NCBI GenBank assembly: GCA_964522105.1
Contig: CAZFVA010000050.1
Coordinates: 1 to 12,798 of the forward strand
DNA length: 12,798 nt
DNA from: JAGOFO01 sp964522105
GTDB taxonomy: Bacteria > Myxococcota_A > UBA9042 > DTJE01
Direction: 5' to 3'
Positions 1 through 7,706 of the stretch are shown piece after piece (position 1 is the stretch's first letter; each line of letters begins with the position of its first letter). Below the pieces are notes generated by a model that searched no databases, had not been told where the DNA came from, and was given only the letters and a program-made list of their open reading frames with translations. Made by a program: the position numbers and the translations under genes.

Positions 1-446
1 ATGGCCGCGTCAGTAAACAGCAGCGGTTTGTGGTACATCGGGATCGACGCCAGGGCGACGTGGGAAAGCGTGTCGCCTTCTCTCACCAGACCATGCTTCT
101 TGTTCAGAACGGCCTTCAGATATTCCTTGGTCCCCAGTTTGCCCTTCAGCAGGAAGTCGGCCTCGCCCTTTACGATCAGGCTGACTGCCAGGTCCGCCGC
201 TTCGTCCCAGTCCGGCTCGTCAACGATGTTGAAACTGGTCAGACACAGTCCGGCTTCCGCCGCAACGTTCCTGATTGATTCAGGTTCGCCGATAAGTGTG
301 CCGCCCCTCAGGACGCCGTCATTCATCGCCATCGCGATGCCTTCAAGCGCTTCCAGATTGTCGGCAGCAGGTACCACGACACGCCCGGGATTACCGCGCG
401 CCGCCGCAAAAAGTCCTTCAACGAATTTTTCAGTTTCTGTAGCCAT
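1..446 (-). CDS. ptb: Phosphate butyryltransferase, N-terminal part (runs off the left edge)
   Basis: The first 148 codons of a phosphate acetyl/butyryltransferase, the enzyme that exchanges butyryl-CoA and phosphate for butyryl phosphate and CoA in the cytoplasm. It is usually paired with butyrate kinase in butyrate formation or use. Visible family signatures: a Rossmann-like start with VVVPAADNLEALEGI (residues 23-37), LIGEPESI (51-58), NIVDEPDWDEAA (73-84), the ADFLLKGKLGT active-site strand (97-106), AVLNKKHGL (112-120), the DTLSHVAL motif (125-132) and LLFTDAA at the edge (142-148). The pattern follows Clostridium Ptb closely from end to end. The ATG at 446 is preceded by GTGAGGG at a good distance. 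It lies 69 bp downstream of the 516-3215 lipoprotein gene on the same strand. The kinase partner, if present, would be outside the window. A phosphotransacetylase of related specificity is the main alternative. Confidence 0.9.
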   Translation of the reverse strand, partial: MATETEKFVEGLFAAARGNPGRVVVPAADNLEALEGIAMAMNDGVLRGGTLIGEPESIRNVAAEAGLCLTSFNIVDEPDWDEAADLAVSLIVKGEADFLLKGKLGTKEYLKAVLNKKHGLVREGDTLSHVALASIPMYHKPLLFTDAA

Positions 447-515
447 CTTAACCCTCACTTCAGGTTCGGGCGCATGCCCGTTTCGTGTGTATATAAGGTC
501 CACCGGCCGTCACAT
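447..515. promoter_or_regulatory. Spacer upstream of ptb with a perfect GC hairpin
   Basis: A 69-bp spacer between the CehA-like gene and ptb. It contains an inverted repeat at 467-480: stem CGGGC/GCCCG, loop GCAT. No T-run follows on the minus strand, so it is a poor intrinsic terminator. It lies just upstream of the ptb ribosome-binding site, where it could affect ptb translation or mRNA stability. I see no convincing promoter in the spacer, which fits co-transcription from upstream but does not prove it. Confidence 0.4.
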
Positions 516-3215
516 TCAGTCAGCAAGCGGAGCTTCCCAGCCATCCCCGTCAACGTCAATAAATATTGGATTTGTCAGTGAAAACGGCGACCTTCCGTAA
601 CCCGGCATCGTGCTTTCAACGCTTGTCGAGCCGGCCACAACGACGATGTATGTGTCGGTCAGGAAATCGATCGCGGGCAGCGAATCGCTGAACACTTCGG
701 TCGTCCCCGACGGAGGGGCTGCCAGCGTTTGATCAAGAATAATTTCGCCGTTGGCATAGACCTTCACGAACTCAATCTTCATCCAATCGGGTGCCTGGAC
801 TGAAATGTTGATTGTCGGCAGGCCGTCCAGTTCGGTCAGATTGATTACGTCACCGTATCCGGCCCCCGCGACATCAACGGTGATGTACGGACCGGCGTAA
901 ACCATCGTGTGACCGGCATTAATACTGGCGAAAACCTCATCCACCGAAAGATCCGCGATCACGTCGGTTGACGTCCTGACCAGGTTCATCGGATACCCGA
1001 AGTTCATGCTGTAGCCGTGCTGATCCGACCCGCCCATGGCAGAAACGCTGTAGCCGTGATTGACAAAGCTGAACCAGCCCGCAAGATTCAGCGCCGCAAG
1101 ATCGGCCCAGTTCTCACCAGAATTGGTGACCTCAACCCCGTTTATCTTTGTTGCGTCGAAAGTCGTTATGAAATCTGCAGGGTCGTCTTCCGGCGTCATC
1201 CCGATGAAATTGAACAGCGAGCCGTAAGTCCAGGGATGTGCGACCCCGACATATGCGCATTGATAGTCATTGCGTGCGTATTCAAATATCTGGTTAGGCG
1301 TGTAACTGCCGGTCAGCAAACCATCGTCGTCATAATCCCCGAATCTGACTGAAAAATACGTCGGATAGGCCGGCGGATTCTTGCAGTTCATTCCAATCGT
1401 GTGGAAGTTGACCGGTGAAATCTCGATGCCGACGGTTGATTTCAGCAGACTGGCCATGCCCTCAGCCTCGATGGCCGGTTGAAGGTTGTTAAAGTAGTCG
1501 TGGTCTGTGCCCATCGGGAAGTCGATCCCCGACGCCAGTGCGTTGTGGACGCGATCTTCAAGCAGGATGGTCGAGTCAATTGAGTGTTCGTCATGGCTGT
1601 GCGAGATCATCGTGATCTGGTTCGGCGTTTCAATGACGTGATGCAGCGACATGATCAGGTGGGTCGTCTCGCCTGCCGTGACGGTCGCGTTCTGCCAGGC
1701 AATGTCATATTCAAACCCTTTCATGGCAAGAACCGTGTACTGACCGGGCTTCACCGGGAACTGGTAGTCGCCGCCTTTGATTGCAGTAAGATCCCGGCCA
1801 TTTCGCAGGGGCGCATCAAAGCCGTTCATCAGGAATATTCCTGCCGGAACCAGATTGGCGCCGCCGTCATTGATGGTCACATGCAGTCTTCCTGCCGCAT
1901 TCGCGACACCGGTAAACGTATTTTCGCCGCTTTCAGAAACGGTTACGCCGTTCAATACAGCCGGGTCTGCGCCTGGAAGTTCAATTGTCAGGTCGTAAGT
2001 TCCGTCAGGCAGGTGCAGAACAACGTTACCATCGGCATCGGGACTGGACGAATTTATCCAGCCGGTCTTTCCGGTCGCACTGGATATTCGGGCCATTACC
2101 TTGATGTCTTTGATGTTGCTGATGTTTTCCGACAACGCAATGGTGCCGTTGACAGTTCGAAGCCCGGCCATATTGCGAAGTTGCCATGCCCTGGTGGCCG
2201 CGTCGTCGATCGTCCCGTTACCAACAGTCAGGTACTGTGTGGCAGAAAGTGACTCATTGGCGGCCAGGTTTTTTGCGGCGACTTCAGTCAGAAGGATTTC
2301 TTCCTGCGCCAGCACGATTTTCGGGTTCGTTCCCTCGATGGTCGAGAAAGCGAACGACACGTCCCCGGAAGATGCGGCCAGCCATTCGATGTTTGACTTG
2401 CCGGTTGCACATTCGCTGTCGGTACCGCACTGGTAGTTGAACTTTTTGAATCGTTTGCCAAATTGAAGGACAGAACCGATCGTCAAGTCCAGCGGGTACG
2501 GCGTTGTGTTGGTCGCTGTGACCTTCATTTCCAGTTCGTGTGATTTAGGGCCAAGCGTGTAGTCCACAGTGGCGGACACGTACAGCGGGAAGGTCGGCAA
2601 CACCATGTCAATTACAGGCAGGCCGTGGTCAGTTCCTGTTACCCGGACGACGGCTTTACCTGAAATCGCGCCATCATCAATGATTTCAATCTTTTCCGGC
2701 TTCAAGGCCCGCCCGAATCCGATCATCGGGAACAGTTCCAGGAACTTTTCGTGGCCTTCGTCGCCTTCTTCCCTGACCAGATCGGCATCGACAAGGTTGC
2801 CGCCAAACGGGCTGAACAGGCCGATTTCCTGCGTCCTGACAATGAACCTTACGTATTTGTTTATTATCAGGATGTCGCCGATGGTGCCGGATGCAAGCGG
2901 CCCTTTGATAAGCTCAGCTTCTGTAGTGATTGTCCGTGCAGTCGCCCCGTTTTCATAAGGCACCGTATCTTCAGTGCCGTCGATGCCGTCAGCGTCATTA
3001 TTGACGATCGCGTCATCACTGCCATCTGCGTCGATGCCCGAATCGTCGGTTACTTCGGCGGGCGCAACATCCTGCGTTCCGGTGTCGCCCGACGTGTCAC
3101 CAGAGATGTCGGTCGTGGTCAGGTCCGTGGGCGGATTACCGACATCGCCGCATCCTGTAACGGCAACACAGGCGGCTATTGATAAAAACGCGATGGAGGT
3201 AATCAAACGGTTCAT
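516..3215 (-). CDS. CehA/McbA-family metallohydrolase lipoprotein, downstream paralog
   Basis: An 899-residue secreted lipoprotein with a PHP-type metallohydrolase domain. The signal peptide ends in VTGC (Cys22). An Asp/Thr-rich, probably disordered linker runs to about residue 85. A beta-rich N-terminal region and carboxypeptidase-regulatory-like beta modules follow to about 530. The PHP-like domain then shows the family motifs in order: HSHDEHSID (His539, His541, Asp547), TDHD (570-573), a GIEISP...FHTIG segment, AHPW (His660) and GGSDQH (Asp731, His733). A C-terminal beta region ends in DVDGDGW, an EF-hand-like calcium loop. The namesake family members CehA and McbA hydrolyse carbaryl, but most relatives have unknown substrates, so no substrate is claimed here. 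The ATG at 3215 has GGAG seven bases upstream. It lies 57 bp after its paralog at 3273-5951, probably in one transcript. All key metal-site residues appear intact. Confidence 0.87.
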   Translation of the reverse strand: MNRLITSIAFLSIAACVAVTGCGDVGNPPTDLTTTDISGDTSGDTGTQDVAPAEVTDDSGIDADGSDDAIVNNDADGIDGTEDTVPYENGATARTITTEAELIKGPLASGTIGDILIINKYVRFIVRTQEIGLFSPFGGNLVDADLVREEGDEGHEKFLELFPMIGFGRALKPEKIEIIDDGAISGKAVVRVTGTDHGLPVIDMVLPTFPLYVSATVDYTLGPKSHELEMKVTATNTTPYPLDLTIGSVLQFGKRFKKFNYQCGTDSECATGKSNIEWLAASSGDVSFAFSTIEGTNPKIVLAQEEILLTEVAAKNLAANESLSATQYLTVGNGTIDDAATRAWQLRNMAGLRTVNGTIALSENISNIKDIKVMARISSATGKTGWINSSSPDADGNVVLHLPDGTYDLTIELPGADPAVLNGVTVSESGENTFTGVANAAGRLHVTINDGGANLVPAGIFLMNGFDAPLRNGRDLTAIKGGDYQFPVKPGQYTVLAMKGFEYDIAWQNATVTAGETTHLIMSLHHVIETPNQITMISHSHDEHSIDSTILLEDRVHNALASGIDFPMGTDHDYFNNLQPAIEAEGMASLLKSTVGIEISPVNFHTIGMNCKNPPAYPTYFSVRFGDYDDDGLLTGSYTPNQIFEYARNDYQCAYVGVAHPWTYGSLFNFIGMTPEDDPADFITTFDATKINGVEVTNSGENWADLAALNLAGWFSFVNHGYSVSAMGGSDQHGYSMNFGYPMNLVRTSTDVIADLSVDEVFASINAGHTMVYAGPYITVDVAGAGYGDVINLTELDGLPTINISVQAPDWMKIEFVKVYANGEIILDQTLAAPPSGTTEVFSDSLPAIDFLTDTYIVVVAGSTSVESTMPGYGRSPFSLTNPIFIDVDGDGWEAPLAD

Positions 3216-3272
3216 CTTGTAACTCCGGTCGCATGCCTGATTCAGGTAGCGCTGCCCCAGATTTTGTTACCT
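3216..3272. promoter_or_regulatory. Spacer between the two CehA-like paralogs
   Basis: A 57-bp spacer holding the ribosome-binding site of the downstream paralog (GGAG, minus strand, 3223-3226). It also holds an 11-nt palindrome, CCTGATTCAGG (3236-3246), and the 12-mer CGGTCGCATGCC (3226-3237) that recurs with small changes at 467 and 7707. No intrinsic terminator with a T-tract is visible, which agrees with read-through between the paralogs. Confidence 0.35.
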
Positions 3273-5951
3273 TCAGTTGACCAGCGGAGGCTCCCAGCCG
3301 TCCCCGTCAACGTCGATGAAAATCGGATTTGTGACTGACAGCGGCGGCCTTCCGTACCCCGGCATCCTGCTTTCGAAGCTTGAAGAACCGGCGACGACGA
3401 CGATGTACGTATCTGTAACGAACGTGTCGATAGGAATCGTGCCTGAAAAGACTGTGACTGACCCTTCAATTCGCGCGGGAACGACGTTGTCGGCAATCAT
3501 TTCGCCGTTTGCAAATACCCGTACAAACTCGACATTCATCCATGCAGGCGCCTGAACTACGATGTCGCCGGTCGGCATTTCATCTATTACTGAAAGGTCA
3601 ACAGTGTCGCCGTAGGATTTGCCGGCAATGTCCACTGTTACGTAAGGACCGGCGTACACAAAACTGTGGCCGGCATTCAGGTTGTTAAACAGATCGTCTA
3701 CCACGACATCGGCCGCCGAGTCGGTGCCGGCTTCGACCAGATTCAGCGGGTAGCCGAAGTTAATGACGTATTCGTCCTGATCAGAGCCGCCGACTGCCCA
3801 GACGTTGTAACCGTAATTCAGCAGCGTGAACCAGCCGGCAAGATAGCCACCCGCCAGGTTGTTCCAGTCGTTGTCTGAATTCAGAATCTCCAGGCCGTTT
3901 ACCTTGGCCATATCAAGCATGTCAGCCGTGTCGGCCGGGTCGTCCCCTGGTTCCATACCGATGTAATTGAACATTGCGCTGCCTTCCCACGGGTGGGCAA
4001 CGCCGACGTACTGGCACTGGTGGTCATTGCGAGCCATGTCAAACAACTGGTTCGGCGTGTATTTGGTCGTCATCAGGCCTTCGTCGTCGTATTCGCCGAA
4101 TCCGATCGAGTTGTAGGTTGGGTATGCCGGCGGATTCTTGCAGTTCAAGCCGATGCTGTGGAATCCGAGAGGGGAAATTTCGATTCCAACGGATGATTTC
4201 AGCAGCGAAGCCTGCCCTTCTTCTTCAATGAACGGCTGAAGATTGCTGAAGTAGTCGTGGTCAGTCAGCATCGGGAATTCGATGCCGCAGGCCAGCGCGT
4301 TGTGAACCCGGTCGTTCAGGTTACCGGTTGCGTCGATCGCGTATTCGCTGTGGTCATGGGTCGTCATCGTCAGTTGGTCGGGTGTGTTAATAACCTTATG
4401 AATTAAAAGGGTAATGTCTGATATTTCACTGGTGGTTACCGTTACGTTGGCGGAAGCAATGCTGAAGTCGAAGCCTTTCATCGCGACGATCGTGTATGCG
4501 CCGGCGTGTACCGGGAATCTGCGGTCCCCGCCATTGATTGCCTGGAACAAACCGTCCTGGTTTAGCGGAGCGTCATGGCCGACCTGAAGAATGATGCCGC
4601 CGGGTACCATATTTCCTTCGCCATCCATGATTGTGACGTGCAACATTCCGGCAGGGTTTGTTTCGGCTGTAAACGTGTTTGCGCCACCTTCGGATACCGC
4701 GACCCCGCTGACAACTTTGTCATCAGCCCCGGGCAAGGTTATGGTCAGGTCGTACTGCCCGTCAGGAAGGTGAAGAGTCAAATTGCCTTCGTCATCAGGC
4801 GTGCTTGAATCGAGCCATCCCTGCTTCCCGCTGGAACCGGCGACTCTGGCATATACCCTGACGTCTTTGTACTGAACTCCAACTCCGGTCAGGTTTATCA
4901 CGCCTGTAAGTGTCCGGATTCCGACAGTATTTCGTAGTTCCATCGCCCTGTTTGCCGCGCTGTCTATCGTCCCGTCGCCGACAATCAGATATTGGGTCGT
5001 CGAAACTGAAGCGCCTGCCGCGACGGTTCCTGACGTACCTTCGGTTAACAGAATGTCATCCTGGGCAAGCACAACTTTGGGGTTAGAGCCTTGCGCAGTA
5101 GTGAAGGCAAACGACACATCACCGGCAGCAGCGGCCATCCACTCGACATTTGATTTTCCAGTCAGGCAGGTTTTGTCCAGGCCACACTGGTGGTAGAACT
5201 TCTCGAATCTTTTGCCGAACTGCAGGAACGACCCGATTGTGACATCCTGTTCGTACGAAGCATTGTTGGTCGCGGTGACCTTGATTTCCAGCTCGTGGCC
5301 GTCCGGTGCCAGCGTGTAGTCCATCGTTGCCGCCAGTTGCAGCGGCCAGGTCGGCGTCAGCATGTCAACGACCGACAAGCCATGATCAGTCCCGGTTACC
5401 CGCACAACCGCTTTTCCGGAAATCGCGCCGTCATCAATGATTTCAATCTTTTCCGGCTTTAATGCGCGTCCGAATCCGACCATCGGCAGCAGTTCCAGGA
5501 ACTTCTCGTGGCCTTCGTCGCCTTCTTCGCGGACCAGATCAGCATCGACAAGGTTGCCGCCGAACGGGCTGTACAGGCCGATTTCCTTAGTCCTGACAAT
5601 GAATCTGACGTACTTGTTCTTGATCAGTATGTCGCCGATAGTGCCGGTCGCAATCGGCCCTTTGATAAGCTCAGCTTCAGTCGTGATTATCCTGGCCGTG
5701 GCCCCGTTTTCAAAAGGAATGATGTCCTGGTCGCCGTCGACAACAGGTGTATCCGTATTGATGACTGTGTCGCCTGTGTCAGCGACCGTATCGTTGCCAA
5801 TATCCATCGGAACAATATCCTGAGGCACGGTGTCGCCGGCGACATCCGCCGGAGTCAGGTCGTTTCCCGGCGTGGTGCCATTGCCGCACCCGGTAAATGT
5901 CGTAAATGCGCTGATTGAAATAATGGATAGCACGGTAATCAGGTACTTCAT
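3273..5951 (-). CDS. CehA/McbA-family metallohydrolase lipoprotein, upstream paralog
   Basis: An 892-residue tandem paralog of the gene at 516-3215 with the same layout. It has a signal peptide ending in FTGC (Cys22) and a Thr/Asp-rich linker to about residue 83. Beta-rich N-terminal and regulatory-like modules follow, then the PHP-type domain and a C-terminal beta region ending in DVDGDGW. Motifs: HDHSEYAID (His532, His534, Asp540), LTDHD (562-566), AHPW (His653) and GGSDQD (Asp724, Asp726). The last motif is normally D-x-H; here the histidine is aspartate, and the serine of the first motif is alanine (538). Asp can still bind metal, so loss of activity is not certain. The start is ATG at 5951, chosen because the lipoprotein signal begins there exactly as in the paralog. 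The assembly gap begins one base upstream, so leader, ribosome-binding site and promoter are not visible. The continuous reading frame across the Ns is not real evidence of a longer protein. Confidence 0.85.
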   Translation of the reverse strand: MKYLITVLSIISISAFTTFTGCGNGTTPGNDLTPADVAGDTVPQDIVPMDIGNDTVADTGDTVINTDTPVVDGDQDIIPFENGATARIITTEAELIKGPIATGTIGDILIKNKYVRFIVRTKEIGLYSPFGGNLVDADLVREEGDEGHEKFLELLPMVGFGRALKPEKIEIIDDGAISGKAVVRVTGTDHGLSVVDMLTPTWPLQLAATMDYTLAPDGHELEIKVTATNNASYEQDVTIGSFLQFGKRFEKFYHQCGLDKTCLTGKSNVEWMAAAAGDVSFAFTTAQGSNPKVVLAQDDILLTEGTSGTVAAGASVSTTQYLIVGDGTIDSAANRAMELRNTVGIRTLTGVINLTGVGVQYKDVRVYARVAGSSGKQGWLDSSTPDDEGNLTLHLPDGQYDLTITLPGADDKVVSGVAVSEGGANTFTAETNPAGMLHVTIMDGEGNMVPGGIILQVGHDAPLNQDGLFQAINGGDRRFPVHAGAYTIVAMKGFDFSIASANVTVTTSEISDITLLIHKVINTPDQLTMTTHDHSEYAIDATGNLNDRVHNALACGIEFPMLTDHDYFSNLQPFIEEEGQASLLKSSVGIEISPLGFHSIGLNCKNPPAYPTYNSIGFGEYDDEGLMTTKYTPNQLFDMARNDHQCQYVGVAHPWEGSAMFNYIGMEPGDDPADTADMLDMAKVNGLEILNSDNDWNNLAGGYLAGWFTLLNYGYNVWAVGGSDQDEYVINFGYPLNLVEAGTDSAADVVVDDLFNNLNAGHSFVYAGPYVTVDIAGKSYGDTVDLSVIDEMPTGDIVVQAPAWMNVEFVRVFANGEMIADNVVPARIEGSVTVFSGTIPIDTFVTDTYIVVVAGSSSFESRMPGYGRPPLSVTNPIFIDVDGDGWEPPLVN

Positions 5952-6051
5952 NNNNNNNNNNNNNNNNNNNNNNNNNNNNNNNNNNNNNNNNNNNNNNNNN
6001 NNNNNNNNNNNNNNNNNNNNNNNNNNNNNNNNNNNNNNNNNNNNNNNNNNN
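5952..6051. other. Scaffold gap of 100 Ns
   Basis: Exactly 100 undetermined bases, a conventional placeholder for a gap of unknown size. It begins directly at the start codon of the CehA-like gene (ATG at 5951) and cuts the small membrane ORF on its other side. The real distance and content between the two contig ends are unknown, and further genes may be missing here. Confidence 0.97.
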
Positions 6052-6167
6052 TACCGTCTTCTGTCTTTGCTCAGGTCAGGTTCGTGAAAATGTCTGTGAA
6101 GAAGCCATGCTACCCCGGCCACGGCAAAGATTATGGCAAAAAGCCCGAAGTAAGCTGCAGTTCCCAT
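6052..6167 (-). CDS. Small single-span membrane peptide, truncated or ending at the gap
   Basis: A 38-codon open frame starting at ATG 6167. A strong Shine-Dalgarno, AAGGAG, lies seven bases upstream and is the main support for its being real. Residues 5-24 (about AYFGLFAIIFAVAGVAWLL) form one hydrophobic segment, followed by a charged, basic tail (HRHFHEPDLSKDRRR). This looks like an inner-membrane peptide with its C-terminus in the cytoplasm. The last two bases before the Ns are TA on the coding strand, so the next codon is either a stop (TAA/TAG) or Tyr. A natural end at about 38 residues is therefore possible. I do not recognise the family. Small respiratory-complex subunits can look like this, but nothing here supports that assignment. 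It follows the S1-domain gene on the same strand with 123 bp between. Confidence 0.55.
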
Positions 6168-6198
6168 GATAGTTCTCCTTGAAGTGTGCTTACGGCTT

Positions 6199-6228
6199 AT
6201 TGTCCCTTTATCGATTCAGACTCGACAA
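6199..6228 (-). promoter_or_regulatory. Weak sigma70-like promoter candidate for the small membrane ORF
   Basis: On the minus strand, TTGTCG (6223-6228) is separated by 18 bases from GACAAT (6199-6204). This would give a transcript starting near 6192 and a leader of about 25 bases to the ATG at 6167. Each hexamer matches consensus at four of six positions. The region between 6180 and 6290 is AT-rich, and no hairpin plus T-tract terminator follows the S1 gene, so read-through from that gene is an equal alternative. Confidence 0.25.
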
Positions 6229-6290
6229 TCTAAGGCGCTTTATGTATTTGAAAGTATTAGTTAATTTGACTTTGGAGTTTGTTGGGCATA

Positions 6291-7577
6291 TCAGGACGGA
6301 TTCTTCATCGCCTTCTTCATCGCAAGCGAGAAAGCTGTTTCACCGGTCGGCTCGACCTGTTTGCGTACTGCGGGCGGCGTATATTTTTTCAGTACTTCGG
6401 CGTCCACGTCATCGCCAGGTTTCGCGGGCGATTCCGCCCTTTCAGGCGCAGGCTGCAGCGCCTTGATGGAAAGGCTGATTCGCCGCGCTGAGTGATCGAT
6501 TTTAAGTACCGAAGCTTCGACCATATCGCCGGACGAGAGCACGTCACCAGGATGGCGGATGCGCCTGGCGGCTGCGATTTCGCTTACATGAACAAGTCCT
6601 TCAATCCCGGGCAGAATTTCAACAAAGGCACCAAAGGCCATCAGGCGCGTAACCTTGCCTGTGACAGTCGTTCCTTCCTTGATGCTTTCTGCCGCCGTAA
6701 GCCACGGGTCCATGTCAGGGTTACGCAGGGTCGCTGATATTCTTGGCCGTCCGTCCTTTTCGCCGACGGCGGCTATGCAAACGGTCAGTTCGGTACCGGC
6801 GGTCATGCCTGCCAGTATCTCTTCCTTGTTGTGCCAGCCAAGCTCCGATATTGGCACCAGCGCGTTGATCCCGCCGCCGATGTCAACGAAGACGCCGAAC
6901 TTTTCAACTTTAACGACCGGGCCGGTAATGAACATTCCCGGTTTAAGTGACTTCAGCATGCGTTCGCGTTCTTCAGCCTGTTCTTCGCGCAGAAGGGCAG
7001 CCCTTGAAAGCACAACTTCGTGGCCGCGGGTTTCCAATACTTTGAAGTTGAAGACTTTGCCGGTATATTCGTCGGCGGGCGCCGCCTGGCCAAGTTCCAT
7101 CTGACTGAACGGAACAAAACCCCTGACGTTACCAACAGATACGGTAAACCCGCCTTTGTTGTTGCCGGTAATTTTTCCTTCAATCGGAAGATTGGCCTGC
7201 TTGGCCATGATTATTGAAGACAGGTCTGCGCCCCGCGAGCTGACGGCCCGTGAAAGAACGGCTGAACCGCCCGAAAACTTGATGACGCATGCTTCAATCG
7301 TGTCACCGATCTTCATGCCGGCCAGTTCTTCAGGCTGGAATTCCCCGATTCCCATCGAGGCTTCGCTGCGCTGACCGATGTCCACAAGCAGGGCATCGTC
7401 GCCGACGGAAACGACAATTCCAGATATCCGGTCGCCTACCGAGTAGTATTTAAATCCTTCATGGAAGGTTTCATTCAGCATTGATTCAAAGTCTTCTTCA
7501 GAAGACTGGCGTGTGGTCGCCCCTGCCGTGGACACCGGTGTAACGGATTCCTGTTCAAGATTCTGGTCGTCGAACAT
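6291..7577 (-). CDS. Four-domain S1 RNA-binding protein (ribosomal protein S1-like)
   Basis: A 428-residue protein with four S1 (OB-fold) RNA-binding repeats at about residues 47-111, 128-194, 213-286 and 301-372. It has an acidic, Ser/Thr-rich N-terminal tail and a low-complexity C-terminal tail. The third and fourth repeats are the most canonical (KVEKFGVFVDIGGGINALVPISEL; RLMAFGAFVEILPGIEGLVHVSEI). Proteobacterial ribosomal protein S1 normally has six repeats. Four-repeat proteins of this size (YpfD-type in Gram-positives) are known, so this may be a shorter S1, an auxiliary S1 homolog, or a general mRNA-binding protein; I cannot tell which. The start at 7577 has GGAGG nine bases upstream (7587-7591). 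A hairpin (7605-7619) lies in the leader. The gene diverges from the cyclophilin gene across 188 bp. It is cytoplasmic, with no signal peptide. Confidence 0.9.
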   Translation of the reverse strand: MFDDQNLEQESVTPVSTAGATTRQSSEEDFESMLNETFHEGFKYYSVGDRISGIVVSVGDDALLVDIGQRSEASMGIGEFQPEELAGMKIGDTIEACVIKFSGGSAVLSRAVSSRGADLSSIIMAKQANLPIEGKITGNNKGGFTVSVGNVRGFVPFSQMELGQAAPADEYTGKVFNFKVLETRGHEVVLSRAALLREEQAEERERMLKSLKPGMFITGPVVKVEKFGVFVDIGGGINALVPISELGWHNKEEILAGMTAGTELTVCIAAVGEKDGRPRISATLRNPDMDPWLTAAESIKEGTTVTGKVTRLMAFGAFVEILPGIEGLVHVSEIAAARRIRHPGDVLSSGDMVEASVLKIDHSARRISLSIKALQPAPERAESPAKPGDDVDAEVLKKYTPPAVRKQVEPTGETAFSLAMKKAMKNPS

Positions 7578-7604
7578 TTGTTGTTTCCTCCAGTCGGATC
7601 GTGT

Positions 7605-7619
7605 CCCGAAAAAGTCGGG
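7605..7619 (-). promoter_or_regulatory. Leader hairpin upstream of the S1-domain gene
   Basis: A perfect inverted repeat, CCCGA/TCGGG, with a five-base loop (CTTTT on the minus strand). It lies between the predicted promoter and the ribosome-binding site of the S1-domain gene. In Escherichia coli, S1 controls its own translation through a structured leader. A similar role here is only an analogy, and a five-pair stem is modest evidence. Confidence 0.3.
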
Positions 7620-7636
7620 CCGAACAATGGGCGGCG

Positions 7637-7665
7637 ATCATAAGGTAAATATCGTTTGCCGGAAA
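7637..7665 (-). promoter_or_regulatory. Sigma70-like promoter candidate for the S1-domain gene
   Basis: On the minus strand, TTTCCG (7660-7665) is separated by 17 bases from TATGAT (7637-7642). The -10 matches consensus at five of six positions; the -35 is weak. A start near 7630 would give a leader of about 53 bases before the ATG at 7577. Its -35 overlaps the -35 of the opposing promoter candidate at 7656-7683. Confidence 0.4.
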
Positions 7666-7683
7666 GGCGCAACGGAATAAAAT
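7656..7683 (+). promoter_or_regulatory. Sigma70-like promoter candidate for the cyclophilin gene
   Basis: TTGCCG (7656-7661), a 16-base spacer and TAAAAT (7678-7683). The -10 matches at five of six positions and the -35 at four of six. A start near 7690 gives a leader of about 75 bases, which contains a GC-rich inverted repeat and a T-rich stretch at 7707-7728. Confidence 0.45.
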
Positions 7684-7706
7684 GCGGCTTATCAGCATTA
7701 TGGGGA

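Noticed and set aside
1..600. Plus-strand open frame of 199 codons
   Set aside because: Antisense to ptb, whose protein shows clear family motifs; the plus-strand product is Ser/Pro-rich shadow sequence.
1584..2252. Plus-strand ORF of 222 codons
   Set aside because: Lies wholly antisense inside the CehA-like gene, has no recognisable domain, and its sequence looks like a frame shadow (Arg/Val/Gly-rich, no ribosome-binding site noted).
3273..6167. One long minus-strand reading frame joining the small membrane ORF and the CehA-like lipoprotein
   Set aside because: The frame only continues through 100 Ns. A complete lipoprotein signal peptide starts at 5951, matching the paralog's start, so these are two genes.
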